DNA of 64,000 bases from Asterias rubens. Its lineage: Eukaryota > Echinodermata > Asteroidea > Forcipulatida > Asteriidae. Shown in pieces: positions 11,098 through 21,800 of the stretch (within the stretch, counting starts at the first letter, position 1; every line of letters starts with the position of its first letter). The stretch spans positions 12,966,146-13,030,145 of the forward strand of contig NC_047076.1 in assembly GCF_902459465.1 (NCBI RefSeq), in the 5' to 3' direction. The notes under the pieces were generated by a model. That model had not been told where the DNA came from and did no database searches. It worked only from the letters and a program-made list of their open reading frames with translations. The position numbers and the translations under genes are program-made.

Positions 11098-13115
11098 GCT
11101 CTTTACAGAGCCAACACACTCATTAAGGGAGATTTTATACATAGTTGTACTCGAAAGTTTGTTTTTTATTTATAGTTAATTCTTATCATTCACATCATGC
11201 AAAGCTTCCAACATTACTTAGTCAACAAGAGTCTATCCCTTTAAAAATTTACGGCGTTACCAATACCCTGTATGTTGGTAACATACAGTACGACATATCG
11301 AGAGTAACATTATAAAGTTTGCAATAGTGCAGATCGACACATTGAAGGTAATGTTACGACAAAGTAATCAATAATGCAGAGAATATGTCTGTATAGATTT
11401 ATCGCCGCGACGCAATGTCTTCATGTGGGACCCTGTATGCATAGAAGGCGTGGATATTGAGTCTATACACGGGGGCCATACTATATGTTCATCCAAGCCT
11501 CGGTTTGATTACACCTACTTTAATGGGAAACGTAACGGCGACACCACGATAGTATTTAATCATTTCAGACCCAATTGAATTAAGTTGAAGCTCCATGGTT
11601 GAAGGAACATTAATGCCTTCCCCTAATAAAAACGAATCCATAATAATAAACGATTGGGACTCTTTAGCTTTTATTGCATACGGTAAATCTTATCTTCTGA
11701 GGAACTGTGAGTGCAGAAGATAAGTCATGATTAATCTACTCACGCTAATTGTGCACCTGTATGAAAGTGTAATTTATGGTAAATTTGTAACGGTTTATGA
11801 TGCATAGTTTACTTCATATTGCCTACAATCAATCTTCTCACTACGTAACCACACACGGACAGGCGGTAAAGGCTGGGTTTGGTCACTGTCCCATTCGCCA
11901 TTTTCTGGCGCCAAATGGAGTGGCACTTGTGTGCACATTAGTGGCGTTCAAGTACGACATGTATTGCTGTTCAATTTGCACAAAATGCCACCGGTGGCAA
12001 GCATGAAAACATGGCCCGTAGTACTTGACTTCCAGCAGGGTCGACGTGGGCTGTTCCCGCTCTATATTTCCCCCGTTCCGGAGAGCACCGGGCTCGGACA
12101 CCGTTGTTACCGCAGACAGATTCACAGGACACTTTAGCAAGACAACGGCTGAGAATAAAGCAAATACTTGGGATGAATAAGGAGTTGGTCTGAAATAGAC
12201 CTTAACCGGGTCTGCAAACAGATCGGTTAGTATCGGAAGAAATCTTCCAATCTTGCACATTAAGAAGTCGGACAATGCACTTTAAAATTATAAGTGTTGA
12301 ATATTGGAAATAGTAGAGTGGAACTGAATAAGTTAAGGAAGTTTTGACACATGACATCACTCATCAACATACACTCTGACGTTGTTTTCTCAACACGCAA
12401 TAAACTATACAAGACTGAAGACTTAAGTGAAGATTCAAAATTCAGGTAAAGTTTGTTTGAAGTTAGTTTTGCATCGGGGAAAAATAACATATTTTGTTTT
12501 CATCTTGTCACAGATGTGTATACTCAAGTTTCGATTTGCTTGTATAGACCTTCATATCAAAATGGTACTTAAATGTTTTTGTCTTGTTCTCTGTGTTTAA
12601 TCGAAACAGAGGTTTGGGTAAAATGCATCCGAGAAATGAGAACGAAATCCCAAAATGGGGAACTCCACGGTTGACGCAGTGGCCATTTTGGGGTCAAATC
12701 TGGAAACCGCCTTTAAATTGGATTTTACTCGAATTCGATGTAAGTTCGACTAATCTTTGTATCACCTTGACTTAAAATACATGTCATACTGACCCAGAAA
12801 TGGGTCAGGCTTCGTGAGACCTAGACTTGACTCAAGCCCTAATCCCGTGCCATCGCCAGAAAACTATCGCCCCAACCTGTTCCATTCTCGGGACCACATT
12901 TTGACGGCGAGCGCGCATTGCTGTAATATACGGCTTGTTTGCTAGTTAGTTGGCGCGATCTGCTTGGGGACCTCTCACACGAGAACGGGACATGAATCAA
13001 GTCTACATGGGACCCTGAATCAAGTCTGACCCGGGAGTATTTATGTAGTAATGCTGTTTCCCAGGTTCGACCATTGAGGACGGAATAACTCTGACTGGGT
13101 TTTGGTTAAAGGCAC
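11098..13115. other. non-coding, nothing recognised
   Basis: A mildly GC-richer patch at about 11,870-12,140 produces overlapping short frames on both strands (11797-12006, 11883-12275 and 11931-12137). None shows a domain, and overlapping frames on opposite strands argue against coding. Nothing else was recognised. Confidence 0.35.
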
Positions 13116-13647
13116 TGGACACCTTGATATAATATTGTCAAAGACTAATCTTCTCACTTGGTGTCTCTGAACATTAGGCATAAAGTAACAAACCTGTGCG
13201 AAATTGAACTCAATTGGTCGTCGAAGTTGCGAGAGGATTGGAAGAAAAAACTCCCTTGTAAGAAAAAACTCCCTTGTTGCGCAAGCTGTGTGCTTTCAGA
13301 TGCCTTGAATTCGAGACCTCAGCTGAAGTCTCGAATTCAATTCAAATATAGACCTTATGCACATGACGTCATTTCCGTACGGCGCCCCCGCATTGAGGTC
13401 AAAAGGAGGTTGTTCATTGGCCAATCTATGTGCGTTTCGATTGTTTCGTCACCGTTTGACCTCAAAGATGGCGGCTGGATGACGTCAATGCATAAGGTCT
13501 ATTGTAGTAAAAAATTACTTCTTTCTCAAAAAATACGTTACTTCAGAGGGAGATGTTTCTCACAATGTTTTATACTATCAACAGCTCTCCATTGCTCGTT
13601 ACCAAGTAAGTTTTTATGCTAACATTATTTTGATTGTATTGCTTTAA
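13116..13647 (+). mobile_element. MITE family A, copy 3 with internal insert
   Basis: The left terminus TTAAAGGCACTGGACACC is intact. The right end is shortened, lacking the usual 'accaatagtgtcc'. The central palindrome is unusually long: 36 bases at 13305-13340 with a single mismatch (arms TTGAATTCGAGAC and GTCTCGAATTCAA). A second element (13348-13502) is inserted just after it. The 154-codon frame across this region is an artefact of the two repeats. Confidence 0.8.
13348..13502. mobile_element. 155-bp TIR element carrying CRE and YY1-like sites
   Basis: The termini are inverted repeats: ATAGACCTTATGCACATGACGTCAT on the left (first 13 bases ATAGACCTTATGC) and GACGTCAATGCATAAGGTCTAT on the right. 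It contains two TGACGTCA (CRE-type) octamers, one in each arm, and 'aagatggcggc', which matches the YY1 consensus. It is nested in a family A MITE. It is non-coding. Confidence 0.75.
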
Positions 13648-14028
13648 CTTCTTATACGAACATCTTGTGTCGTGTTTGTATAATTTCTTACCACGACAGG
13701 TCAATCACGTTTGGCTTGAAATGCTTCAAATCTGAGAGGATTGTGTTTAGAGAAAGTACTTGAACACGTCGGAGAGGAAGACTGACAGCGAATTAAGTTT
13801 CCATCACTATTTTTGGTTGGAAAGCTTTTGATCAAACCAGTCTATGCTGTTGGTTAGGCGTGTGTGTGAGTATAGGTGCAACACTCAAACCGGGGACCTA
13901 TAACAATAAAGTACAATAGAGTCCACGGTTCGGGAAAGGTCCACCGTTGGGAAACATGTACAAAACCAACAGGAGCTGTTACAAATGAGTACATACAAAA
14001 GAGGGATTATAGGAGGTCCAAGGTGCCA
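13648..14028. other. non-coding, nothing recognised
   Basis: No credible exon or repeat seen. Confidence 0.35.
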
Positions 14029-14409
14029 GGGGTGGATTTCACAAAGAGTTAGGACTAGTCTTATCTCGAGTTAAGACGAGTTACTCATCCTAACTTAGGA
14101 CTATCCTTAAGTTTTAAGTATCTCCTTGGACTAGTCCTAAGTTAGAACTTGTCTTAACTCTTTATGAAATCGACCCCAGGACAAGTTTATGTTGTTTGAC
14201 CCAAACAACTCTGATTGCTATCCATAATGCATTGGGTTAAGGACCAGTCTTCTCGATATAGGACGAGTTTCACTCATCCTAACTTAGGACTATCCTTAAG
14301 TTTTAAGTATCTCCTAGGACTAGTCCTAAGTTAGAACTAGTCTTAACTCTTTATGAAATCGACCCCAGGACAAGTTTATGTTGTTTGACCCAAACAACTC
14401 TGATTGCCT
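14029..14409. mobile_element. MITE family C and its tandem duplicate
   Basis: A 149-bp element (14029-14177) has inverted ends: GGGGTGGATTTCACAAAGAGTTA on the left and AACTCTTTATGAAATCGACCCC on the right. Together with about 40 bp of right flank ('ggacaagtttatgttgtttgacc'), it is duplicated in tandem with an offset of about 188 bases. The second copy (to 14409) lacks the left terminus. The interior is rich in 'ctaagttaggac' and 'gtcctaacttag' inverted repeats. Confidence 0.75.
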
Positions 14410-14480
14410 AGCAGGTTTGTATTAATTTAATCCGATCAAACGACTAAATACCTTGAATTTGTCAGAAATACACAGAATCA

Positions 14481-14865
14481 TTAAAGGCATTGGACGCTAT
14501 TGTTAATTGTCAAACACTAGCCTTCACAGTCGCTGTATCTCAACATATGCATAAAATAACAGACCTGTGAAAATTTGAGCTCAATCTGTCATCAAACTGG
14601 CGAGGTAATAATGAAAGAAAAAACACCCTTGTCACACGAAGTTGTGTGCGTTTAGATGGTTGATTTTGAGACCTCAAGTTCTAAATCTGAGGTCTCGAAA
14701 TCAAATTCGTGGAAAATTACTTCTTTCTTGAAAACTATGGCACTTCAGAGGGTGCCGTTTCTCACAATGTTTTATACCATCAATCTCTCCCCATTACTCG
14801 TCACCAAGAAAGGTTTTACGATAATGATTATTATGAGAAATTACCAAAAGTGTCCACTGTATTAA
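14481..14865 (+). mobile_element. MITE family A, copy 4
   Basis: Both termini are present (TTAAAGGCATTGGACGC and AGTGTCCACTGTATTAA). The central hairpin at 14660-14704 has 17-base arms (one mismatch) around an 11-base loop, with the GAGACCTCA/TGAGGTCTC core. The frame beginning in the hairpin is repeat-derived and reappears at 16743-16994 on the other strand. Confidence 0.9.
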
Positions 14866-15404
14866 CAGACTAAATCGACTTCCAAGTTTACGTTCTACGA
14901 ATACTGTACTAGACTCGGTTTACATGGTGTACACGATACACATACTCATGTGTACCAAACACTGCAGCCTGTATTAGACCTGTCAATTCCAGGAATATAT
15001 AAGTATATACTTTGTCCAATAAAATTAACATTTTACTTACCACTTAAACACCTCAGAATTAAGTGGCTGATATTTTCCAGAACACTGACCAAGGCAAAGA
15101 ACTCTGTGGACCTATTAGTACCACCACACGCAATTTGCAACATTAACGCATCATAGCGCAAATTGCCCCAGTTGAGACCTACTTTTTACAAAGATACTTT
15201 TCCACTAAAGATCAGAAGGTCAGTGAGGCTTTCAATTTTGTCCCTGAACAAAAGTTGTCGAACGAGGTTATCGTAGCAACCACCTTTTGAGTAGGTGTTG
15301 TTACAATCAATAGTTGTTTTTGTACTTGGCAAAACTGGGTTTGGCAACACACTGTTCTTTTGGGCGTGTAGTTCATGAATACTTTTCCGATAGCCTCAAT
15401 CTTT
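14866..15404. other. non-coding, nothing recognised
   Basis: Short overlapping frames on both strands have no domain content. No RNA gene was recognised. Confidence 0.35.
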
Positions 15405-15745
15405 TTAAAGGCACTGGACACTACTCGGTGTCCCGACTTATGCATAAAATAATACAATTTAAGAACATTTGGAGTCTATTGGTCATTGAAATTGCAAGAG
15501 AATAAAGAAAGAAAGAAATACCCTGATGCACAATTTGTGCGCTTTCATATTATGACAAATAAAAGGCTTCAGGCCTGAGTTTGTTTAATATTTGATTGAG
15601 AAATAACTTCTTTCTCAAAAACTACGTTACTTCAGAGGAAGCCATTTCCAAACATGTTTTTTATACTATCAACAGCTCTCTATTGCTCGGTTCCAACGAA
15701 GTTTTTATGATACACTTAAATTACCAATAGTGTTCATGTCTTTAA
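15405..15745 (+). mobile_element. MITE family A, copy 5
   Basis: It starts TTAAAGGCACTGGACACT and ends AGTGTTCATGTCTTTAA. The central palindrome is TCAGGCCTGA at 15569-15578, a different core from copies 1, 2 and 4. Confidence 0.85.
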
Positions 15746-16783
15746 AGGGCATTATAATGTACGCACGCGAACTTGCGTTATCAAACATCGTAAAATGTAT
15801 TCCTTTTGAGAAATTTAAGCCTTAATTATAGAAAACAATAAACCGGCTGTGGACTTAATGAATAAATAGAGATTCCTGAATGTACTTTCTGTCCTTGACA
15901 ATTAAATGTTGCATAAATAACCCATCGTTTTTGTTGATGAATATCGCCCACGGGCCTTCAGATTGTGTTTTTCAAATCCGTCTAGACGAATCTAATAAGC
16001 CAACTATTTCAGACAGTGTAAATAATTGCATACATTAATTGGAACCATTAAAGGGCGTAATTGATTAATAGGAACTGTTGCTTTGGGCGTGTATGGGTTT
16101 TAATTAGTGCTTATTTGAAATTCATATTTTAAAGGAGTAATAAATTAGCATAAATTATTATGGCAAGTGTGGAGACTGTTGTTAATACATGCTTGCACTG
16201 AGATGGGAATGTACATAGGGGATAAAGAATATCATGTGACTCAGTACTTTCCCGAGAACTTTGAAGACAAAATGCGCATGTTGATTACGGTGTTTTGTGT
16301 TGATATTGGTGTTGTTTGTTGCTGTTTATGTCGGTATAGCTGCTGTTGTTTGTTAGTGTCGACAGCTGTTCCCAATATTGATCATATATTGCTTTATGTT
16401 GATAATTATAATGATAGAAATTATTATCATAATTGTCAAAGAAACAGCCTATTAAACACATCTGTCTTTTAAACAGTAACCAATTTGTCTCTGTTGAAAC
16501 CACAAGATAAATTGACAATCATAAATAGTGGCAGTGCTTATACGTGTATTATGTTTTTGATTGACATTCTTTTATGGAAATACAAAGGAGATTGTGATAA
16601 TGCTGTTCTGTCATTAGTGTACACAACACTAACAATAATAAAATCCAAATAAAACATTTCCACACAATGTCGATTCGAACTTCTGATTAATCACCTCAGA
16701 GACTTTTCGTCGGGGAAATGATCTGCATTGATTCGCTAAGCATTATTTAGCTCCGCATGCATATTTACCCACTTTCATTTGAT
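15746..16783. other. non-coding, nothing recognised
   Basis: AT-rich. Cys/Tyr-rich frames near 16167-16518 occur on both strands in a low-complexity stretch ('ttgttgctgttt...') and are not supported as genes. Confidence 0.35.
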
Positions 16784-17166
16784 TTAAAGGCAGTGGACAC
16801 TTTTGGTAATTACTCAAAATAGTTATTAGCATAAAACCTTTCATAATGAAGAGTAATGGGGAGAGGTTGATGGAATAAAACATTGTGAGGAACAGCTCCC
16901 TCTGAAGTGAAGTAGTTTTCGAGAAAGACGTAATTTTCCACGAATTTGATTTCGAGACCTCAGATTTAGAACTTGAGGTCTCGAAATCAACCATCTAAAC
17001 GCACACAACTTCGTGTGACAAGGGTGTTTTCTCTTTTCATTATGATCTCGCAACTTTAATGACCGATCGAGCTCAAATTTTCACAGGTTATTTTATGCAT
17101 ATGTTGAGACACACCAACTGTGAAGGCTAGTCTTTGACGATTACCAATAGTGTCCAGTGCCTTTAG
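16784..17166 (-). mobile_element. MITE family A, copy 6 (inverted)
   Basis: This is a full-length element on the opposite strand, with termini TTAAAGGCAGTGGACAC and GTGTCCAGTGCCTTTA. The central hairpin at 16946-16990 has perfect 17-base arms (TTGATTTCGAGACCTCA and its complement). It is closely related to copies 4 and 8. Confidence 0.9.
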
Positions 17167-18404
17167 AGAGACAATCAGTTACCAGACACAGTTGCTTATT
17201 ATGGCAAATATCCTCCACATGAACTCTCAGGAATGGAGACAATTTCTCTTTAATTTGATGAATGTCTGTGGGATTTTGTAATACTGTTTGTAGAAATATT
17301 TAATTTATTTTAATTTAAGATCAATGCACTAAATTATGAAAACTGAACTCAGAGGTGATGTGTATACATTTATAAGGTGTTAGACCCCCCCCCCCATACT
17401 GATGCCCCCAAGATAGTTTAGTTGTCACCATTTATAGTCAGCATTATATTTCGTATGGTTACAATTTTTATCACCCCCCCAATATAACAAATAATATAAT
17501 TTCTTAGAGATTTAGTCTAATTTAAGAATATTATAATCCATACACCAAGTTATGGAATCCGATGTGAAATGTGACAAGGTGTTGGACTCTACGCTACACC
17601 CGGGATAATTTAGCGGTCATCATTGAGTCGCCATCACTAAGTATGGCTAAAAAAATTCACACACAAATCATAATTATCATTTTCTTTGTGATTTTCTGAA
17701 AAAATTATTCAATCGACCATGTCTGACTTCACCTTAAACGCAATAATCCTACCCGCGCTCAGATATGTGATTAAAGAAAAATCTAATTTCTTGGGAATAC
17801 AGGTACAAATTTCTGCAAGTCTGAGACGAAATTTGAGCCTGTTACAGATTTCAAAAAGTCTACTGATGACAATAGCAGACTTTGCCCAATCGAAGGGCTT
17901 GAGCTACAGACTGACGGTAGATTTCCACAGCCGTTATTAAATAGTTGGTGGTTTTTAATTCCCTAGGCCATGAAATCGTGGCTATAGCAAAGAGCCTCAG
18001 TGTAATATTTTTTGTTTTTTTTCATAGTGTGTTGTGCTGCCTAGATTTACTTCGATCAATGAAATCAAACTCCCTTGGGATAGTATGATGGTATTATGGT
18101 CAATGCTGATTACTGGATTAAACCACACGGGTACCAGTGTATATCAGATAGACTCAGGGTGGTGACTTTATAAATCGGCAGATGGAACCAACTAAAGAAG
18201 TGGAGGCCATCTTGTGTCTGGCCAATAGAAATAATTACTTGTTAGCCAAACCGCGGCTTTAGAGGTATTGCTTTTTCTTTTCACTGTTCTGTAACAATTC
18301 TACTTATTGAACCTTTGAAATATAGATTAGTGAAAAGATACATATAATTTATTATAACCCCAACAGCACGAAAAGAAGGATTTAATTGATAGGAAACGAG
18401 ACGA
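17167..18404. other. non-coding, nothing recognised
   Basis: Contains C runs at about 17385-17394 and 17475-17481. The 73-codon frame at 17719-17940 has no domain and no exon signals, so I do not call it. Confidence 0.35.
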
Positions 18405-18980
18405 ACTGTTCAGTTTTAGACGTGGGAGGAAGACCCCATGGAGAAATCAACACAGCCAGGAAAGGACTGAATACCCGACACACAAGGCTCCGGACTGAGG
18501 TGGGATTCGAACCAGGGTCTTCAGAGGTGAAAGGCAGGGACAGGAACTACTGAACCAACCTCAGTAAAGCGCATTGAGACATTTATTGTGAAATGGGAGG
18601 AACTAAAAACCCAACCCATATACAAGGCTCCGGACTGAGGTGGGATTCGAACCAGGGTCCACAGAGGTGAAAGGAAGGGACAGGAACCACTGAGCCAATC
18701 TCAGTGAAGCGCATTGAGACATTTATTGTGAAATGGGATGAACTAAAAACCCAATCCATATACAAGGCTCCGGACTGAGGTGGGATTCGAACCAGGGTCC
18801 ACAGAGGTAAAAGGAAGGGACAGGAACCACTGAGCCAACCTCAGTAAAGCGCATTGAGACATTTATTGTGAAATGGGATGAACTTAAAACCCAATCCATA
18901 TATACAAGGGTTTGGTCTGAGGTGGGATTCGAACCAGGGTCCACAGAGGTGAAAAGGGAGGGAAAGAAACCACTGAGCCA
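18405..18980. repeat. SINE-derived tandem array, 140-bp period
   Basis: Four units are aligned by 'caaggctccggactgaggtg' at 18483, 18623 and 18763 and a variant at 18905, giving spacings of 140, 140 and 142 bases. Each unit carries GGTGGGATTCGAACC, the inverse of a pol III B box. The first unit continues into a longer SINE body containing 'ttttagacgtgggagg'. The same element occurs as dispersed single copies near 19985, 53700 and 58975. Frames on the minus strand are the array read through. Confidence 0.85.
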
Positions 18981-19095
18981 ACATGGTCCCTGACATGTCT
19001 TTATAATTGATCTTGTGGTTTATATGGGGGGTTGTGTTTTTTATGCGTTTTTATTTTTCAAACTTGCCAATTGTTGTTTGAATAGATCAATTCTC

Positions 19096-19130
19096 CTGAA
19101 GACCATCAGAGCAGACTGATCGAAACTTCG
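19096..19130 (+). ncRNA. hammerhead-like core motif (speculative)
   Basis: CTGAAGA is followed by a perfect 5-bp hairpin (ATCAG/CTGAT, loop 'agcaga') and then CGAAAC. It has the same order as the motif at 10865 but a different stem sequence, so the structure is kept while the bases differ. Flanking helices were not established. Confidence 0.3.
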
Positions 19131-19749
19131 GCAAATTAAACCATCAGTTCTTTCCGATCAAAACGACACATTGCAAAGATTGCTCACATGAAGTCATCGA
19201 ATGACTTACTTCTAAGACTAAAATTTTTCATCGGGATGTCTAGAACCGAATGTTCTTTTTATAATTCCCCGTTTCATCTCAAGATAAAAAAGCTCTCCCA
19301 TAAGATAGTGCCACTCTAGAGAAGATTAAATTATATCAGCAATTGCTTTCACAGATGCTCTCAAACCCTCAAAAACGTCAATATTTTTACTACACACATT
19401 TCAGTACTTCAGATTGATAAGATTGATAAAATTTGCTCACTTCACTCCTTCTTATGCAAACATCTAAAAGCTCTTAGCGCCCTATTGCTCGATTAGCCAC
19501 AGTTGGGCATCATGTGTAATCTATACACAAAACCCGTAGCAAAATAAACACATACAGGTAGCTAGAGGGATACCAAGGGAGTCTCGGCAATTAAATCTGA
19601 TAGTTCTAGGGACTGTTTTCAGATTTCATATTCATTAGAGACTTTTATCGGAAAGGTCGAGATGATTATGGTGAGAATTTTGCAAAATGAGAGGGCGGAG
19701 TCGGGGGAAGTTAAATTGAGCGCTGAAATTTGTGACGAGTGCATTTTCT
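19131..19749. other. non-coding, nothing recognised
   Basis: No credible exon or repeat seen. Confidence 0.35.
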
Positions 19750-20130
19750 TCATTAATTCTTTGTGTGGCTCATTGGCTTTGACCGGAGATGGGATTTGAA
19801 TCGGTGTCCACATAGCTGAAAGGCTGGGAAAGATGATCTTCCATAACAAGGGAGCTCGGCAACAACAAAAAACCTCTCTCTCATATACATTATTTAAACA
19901 TTATTTAAACGTCTTGCATTATGAACTGCACAGAATTTATCAGTAACTAGACGACAATACTAGTCATTGTGAATTTAGCCGAGATGCTTGACTGGATTCG
20001 AACCTACAGCATTGTGATTGCAAGTCCTGCAGTTGACCTTTGTGAATTGGGTTTTCAGTCCTTATCATAATTGCGTGGGTTTTCAGCCCACGTCTAAAAC
20101 TGAAAATTTCTTTATTATCTCATATTTTGT
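19750..20130 (-). mobile_element. SINE family B fragments
   Basis: Two pieces match the array at 18405-18980. 'Gaccggagatgggatttgaat...gtccaca' lies at about 19780-19825. A longer piece at about 19985-20110 has 'ggattcgaacc' and a tail with 'gggttttcagtcc' and 'cccacgtctaaaactg'. The tail matches the inverse of 'cagttttagacgtggg' seen at 18410 and near 58978. Confidence 0.55.
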
Positions 20131-20273
20131 TATCCTTTTATTGGCGCCAATTGAGACTCTTGGGTGTGTAATCAAATAAATATGAACAAAGGATATTCCC
20201 ATCGTAGGAAGATGTAAAACTACTATGATCTTAAGATGTAAAACTACTATGATCTTTGCAAACTCACGTCACC

Positions 20274-20905
20274 TAAAGGCACTGGACTACTGTTGGTAAT
20301 TACTCAAAGTATACTAACATAAAAACTTACTTGGTAACGATCAATGGAGAGCTGTTAATTGTATCAAACAAAGTGATAAACGGCTCTCTCTGAACTAACG
20401 TAGTTTTTGAGAAAGGGAATTTCTCACTCAAATAATAAAGAACTTCAGCTGAAGCCTGATATTATGCATCTGATGAAAGCACCCGAAGTAATGCAACGAG
20501 GGTGTTTTTTCTTCCATTATTCTCTTACAAATTCGATGACCTAATGAGCCAACATTTTCACAGGTTTGTTATTTTATGCAAACGTTGAGCATGGTGTTCA
20601 CCAAGTGAGAATACTGGGCCCAATTTCATGGCTCTGCTTACCGCCGAATTCTGCGCTTACGATGACGATTCCCCGCTTACGTCCAAGCGCCGAATTTCTG
20701 CGCTAGCCTTGTAAGCCTAGAATGCCTAGTAACGGGGAGTACGCACGCGCAGAAGCCAAAATTCGCCGCTAACCCATGAAATACGCTTGCCGTAAGCACC
20801 GAATTCCCTGCTTCCGTAAGCGCCGATTCTGTGCTTACGGTAAGCAGAGCCATGACATTGGGCTCTGGTCTTTGACAGAATACCAAACGTGTCCAGTGCC
20901 TTTAA
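20274..20905 (-). mobile_element. MITE family A, copy 7, split by another MITE
   Basis: It opens TAAAGGCACTGGAC and closes GTGTCCAGTGCCTTTAA. The central palindrome CTTCAGCTGAAG is at 20443-20454. The element is interrupted at 20616-20865, just before the family phrase 'tggtctttgac'. Removing the insert restores the order seen in undisrupted copies. Confidence 0.9.
20616..20865. mobile_element. 250-bp MITE nested in MITE A
   Basis: The termini are GGGCCCAATTTCATGGCTCT on the left and the inverse of AGAGCCATGACATTGGGCTC on the right. They are related to the family B terminal repeat (GGGCCCAATTTCATAGAGCT). The interior is made of 'gcttac' and 'gtaagc' motifs in both orientations plus 'cgccgaatt'. 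The target duplication is at most 1-2 bases and unresolved. Minus-strand frames at 20677-20938 arise from this element. Confidence 0.85.
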
Positions 20906-21097
20906 CAATACCATAGAGACGCCGTATAGAGATAACAACCGAATATGAATTCATATCAGGGCTGCATTATGGATTTCTTATGTTGCAATTCGCACCACAC
21001 AGTGAATTCTTAATGTTGTTCTTGTTTACATTATCCTTCCCTGCATCGAGGCAAGGTGCAAGCAGGGTTCCTCTCTCCTAATCGCTTTCACATTAAG

Positions 21098-21142
21098 CGC
21101 GGGAGAAAAAGCGCGGGAGAAAAAGGTCAATGGCGGGAAATC
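21098..21142. promoter_or_regulatory. E2F-like site beside a GCGCGGGAGAAAAA duplication
   Basis: GCGCGGGAGAAAAA is repeated in tandem and followed by 'aatggcgggaaat', which fits the E2F consensus (TTTSGCGS and its complement). This is a locally GC/CpG-richer patch in an AT-rich region. No adjacent coding exon was found, so a promoter role is only a suggestion. Confidence 0.25.
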
Positions 21143-21659
21143 TTCTCGCGCTTATTGATGTTTCCCGTTCCTATGAGCGTTTACTCATAGTAACTACGTC
21201 TTCGGGGTCTGTTAAAACGTAAAACGAATACAACTTCTGAATTGCTGAATGAGATAGTGTTCTAATGAATGGATCATGTATAAGGAAACGTGATTGTGGT
21301 GTACATGGCTGTCAGCGTTGTGATTGGCATTTCCGTATTAATGTTCGCTTACAACGGTCTTATGGCATTTAAACGACGAAAGTACATCAAACACTGAACA
21401 GTGAAACTTTAGTTCTGATCAATGGAAATCATTTGAACAAAAAATAAACTTAGTATATCATTAGGTATGGAACAGTTTTGCGAGTTTATCAAATAGTTTG
21501 TATTTAACGGCTTAGATGAATCCTTAGCTGCCATAATCACCTTCTGCAACGTAACATTTCAACATGGACACGAGAAGTAAAGTTACAAACCGATAATCAC
21601 ATGACTGATTCTAGCCAATGCTCAACCACGTCCCTCGTTCCACCTCGTCACCACCACTA

Positions 21660-21800
21660 CAACTCTATAATGCGCGAGCCCCTCCAATCGCCTATCGACA
21701 CAGCCGTTAAAGCCGTGAAAAAAGGTCCTAAACTAATTTTAGTATTGTGAAAGCATTGTGAAGCTAATTTTCTAAACAGGCAGTTGGTAAGTTCCAATTC
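21660..21800 (+). other. possible non-coding first exon
   Basis: A 'ctataatgcgcgag' patch is followed about 110 bases later by 'cagttg|gtaagttcc', a strong splice-donor consensus near 21780-21790. No open frame or downstream acceptor could be tied to it. It may be the first exon of a gene whose coding part lies elsewhere, or a chance match. Confidence 0.2.

Noticed and set aside
11797-12275. Overlapping frames on both strands in a GC-richer patch
   Set aside because: No recognisable domain, and sense/antisense overlap reflects base composition.
13158-13622. 154-codon plus-strand open frame
   Set aside because: It lies entirely across a MITE A copy and the element nested in it; the same sequence is repeated elsewhere with stops.
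14656-16994. Two near-identical predicted proteins starting MVDFETSSSKSEVSKSNSW
   Set aside because: Both are translations of the MITE A central hairpin on opposite strands, not a gene family.
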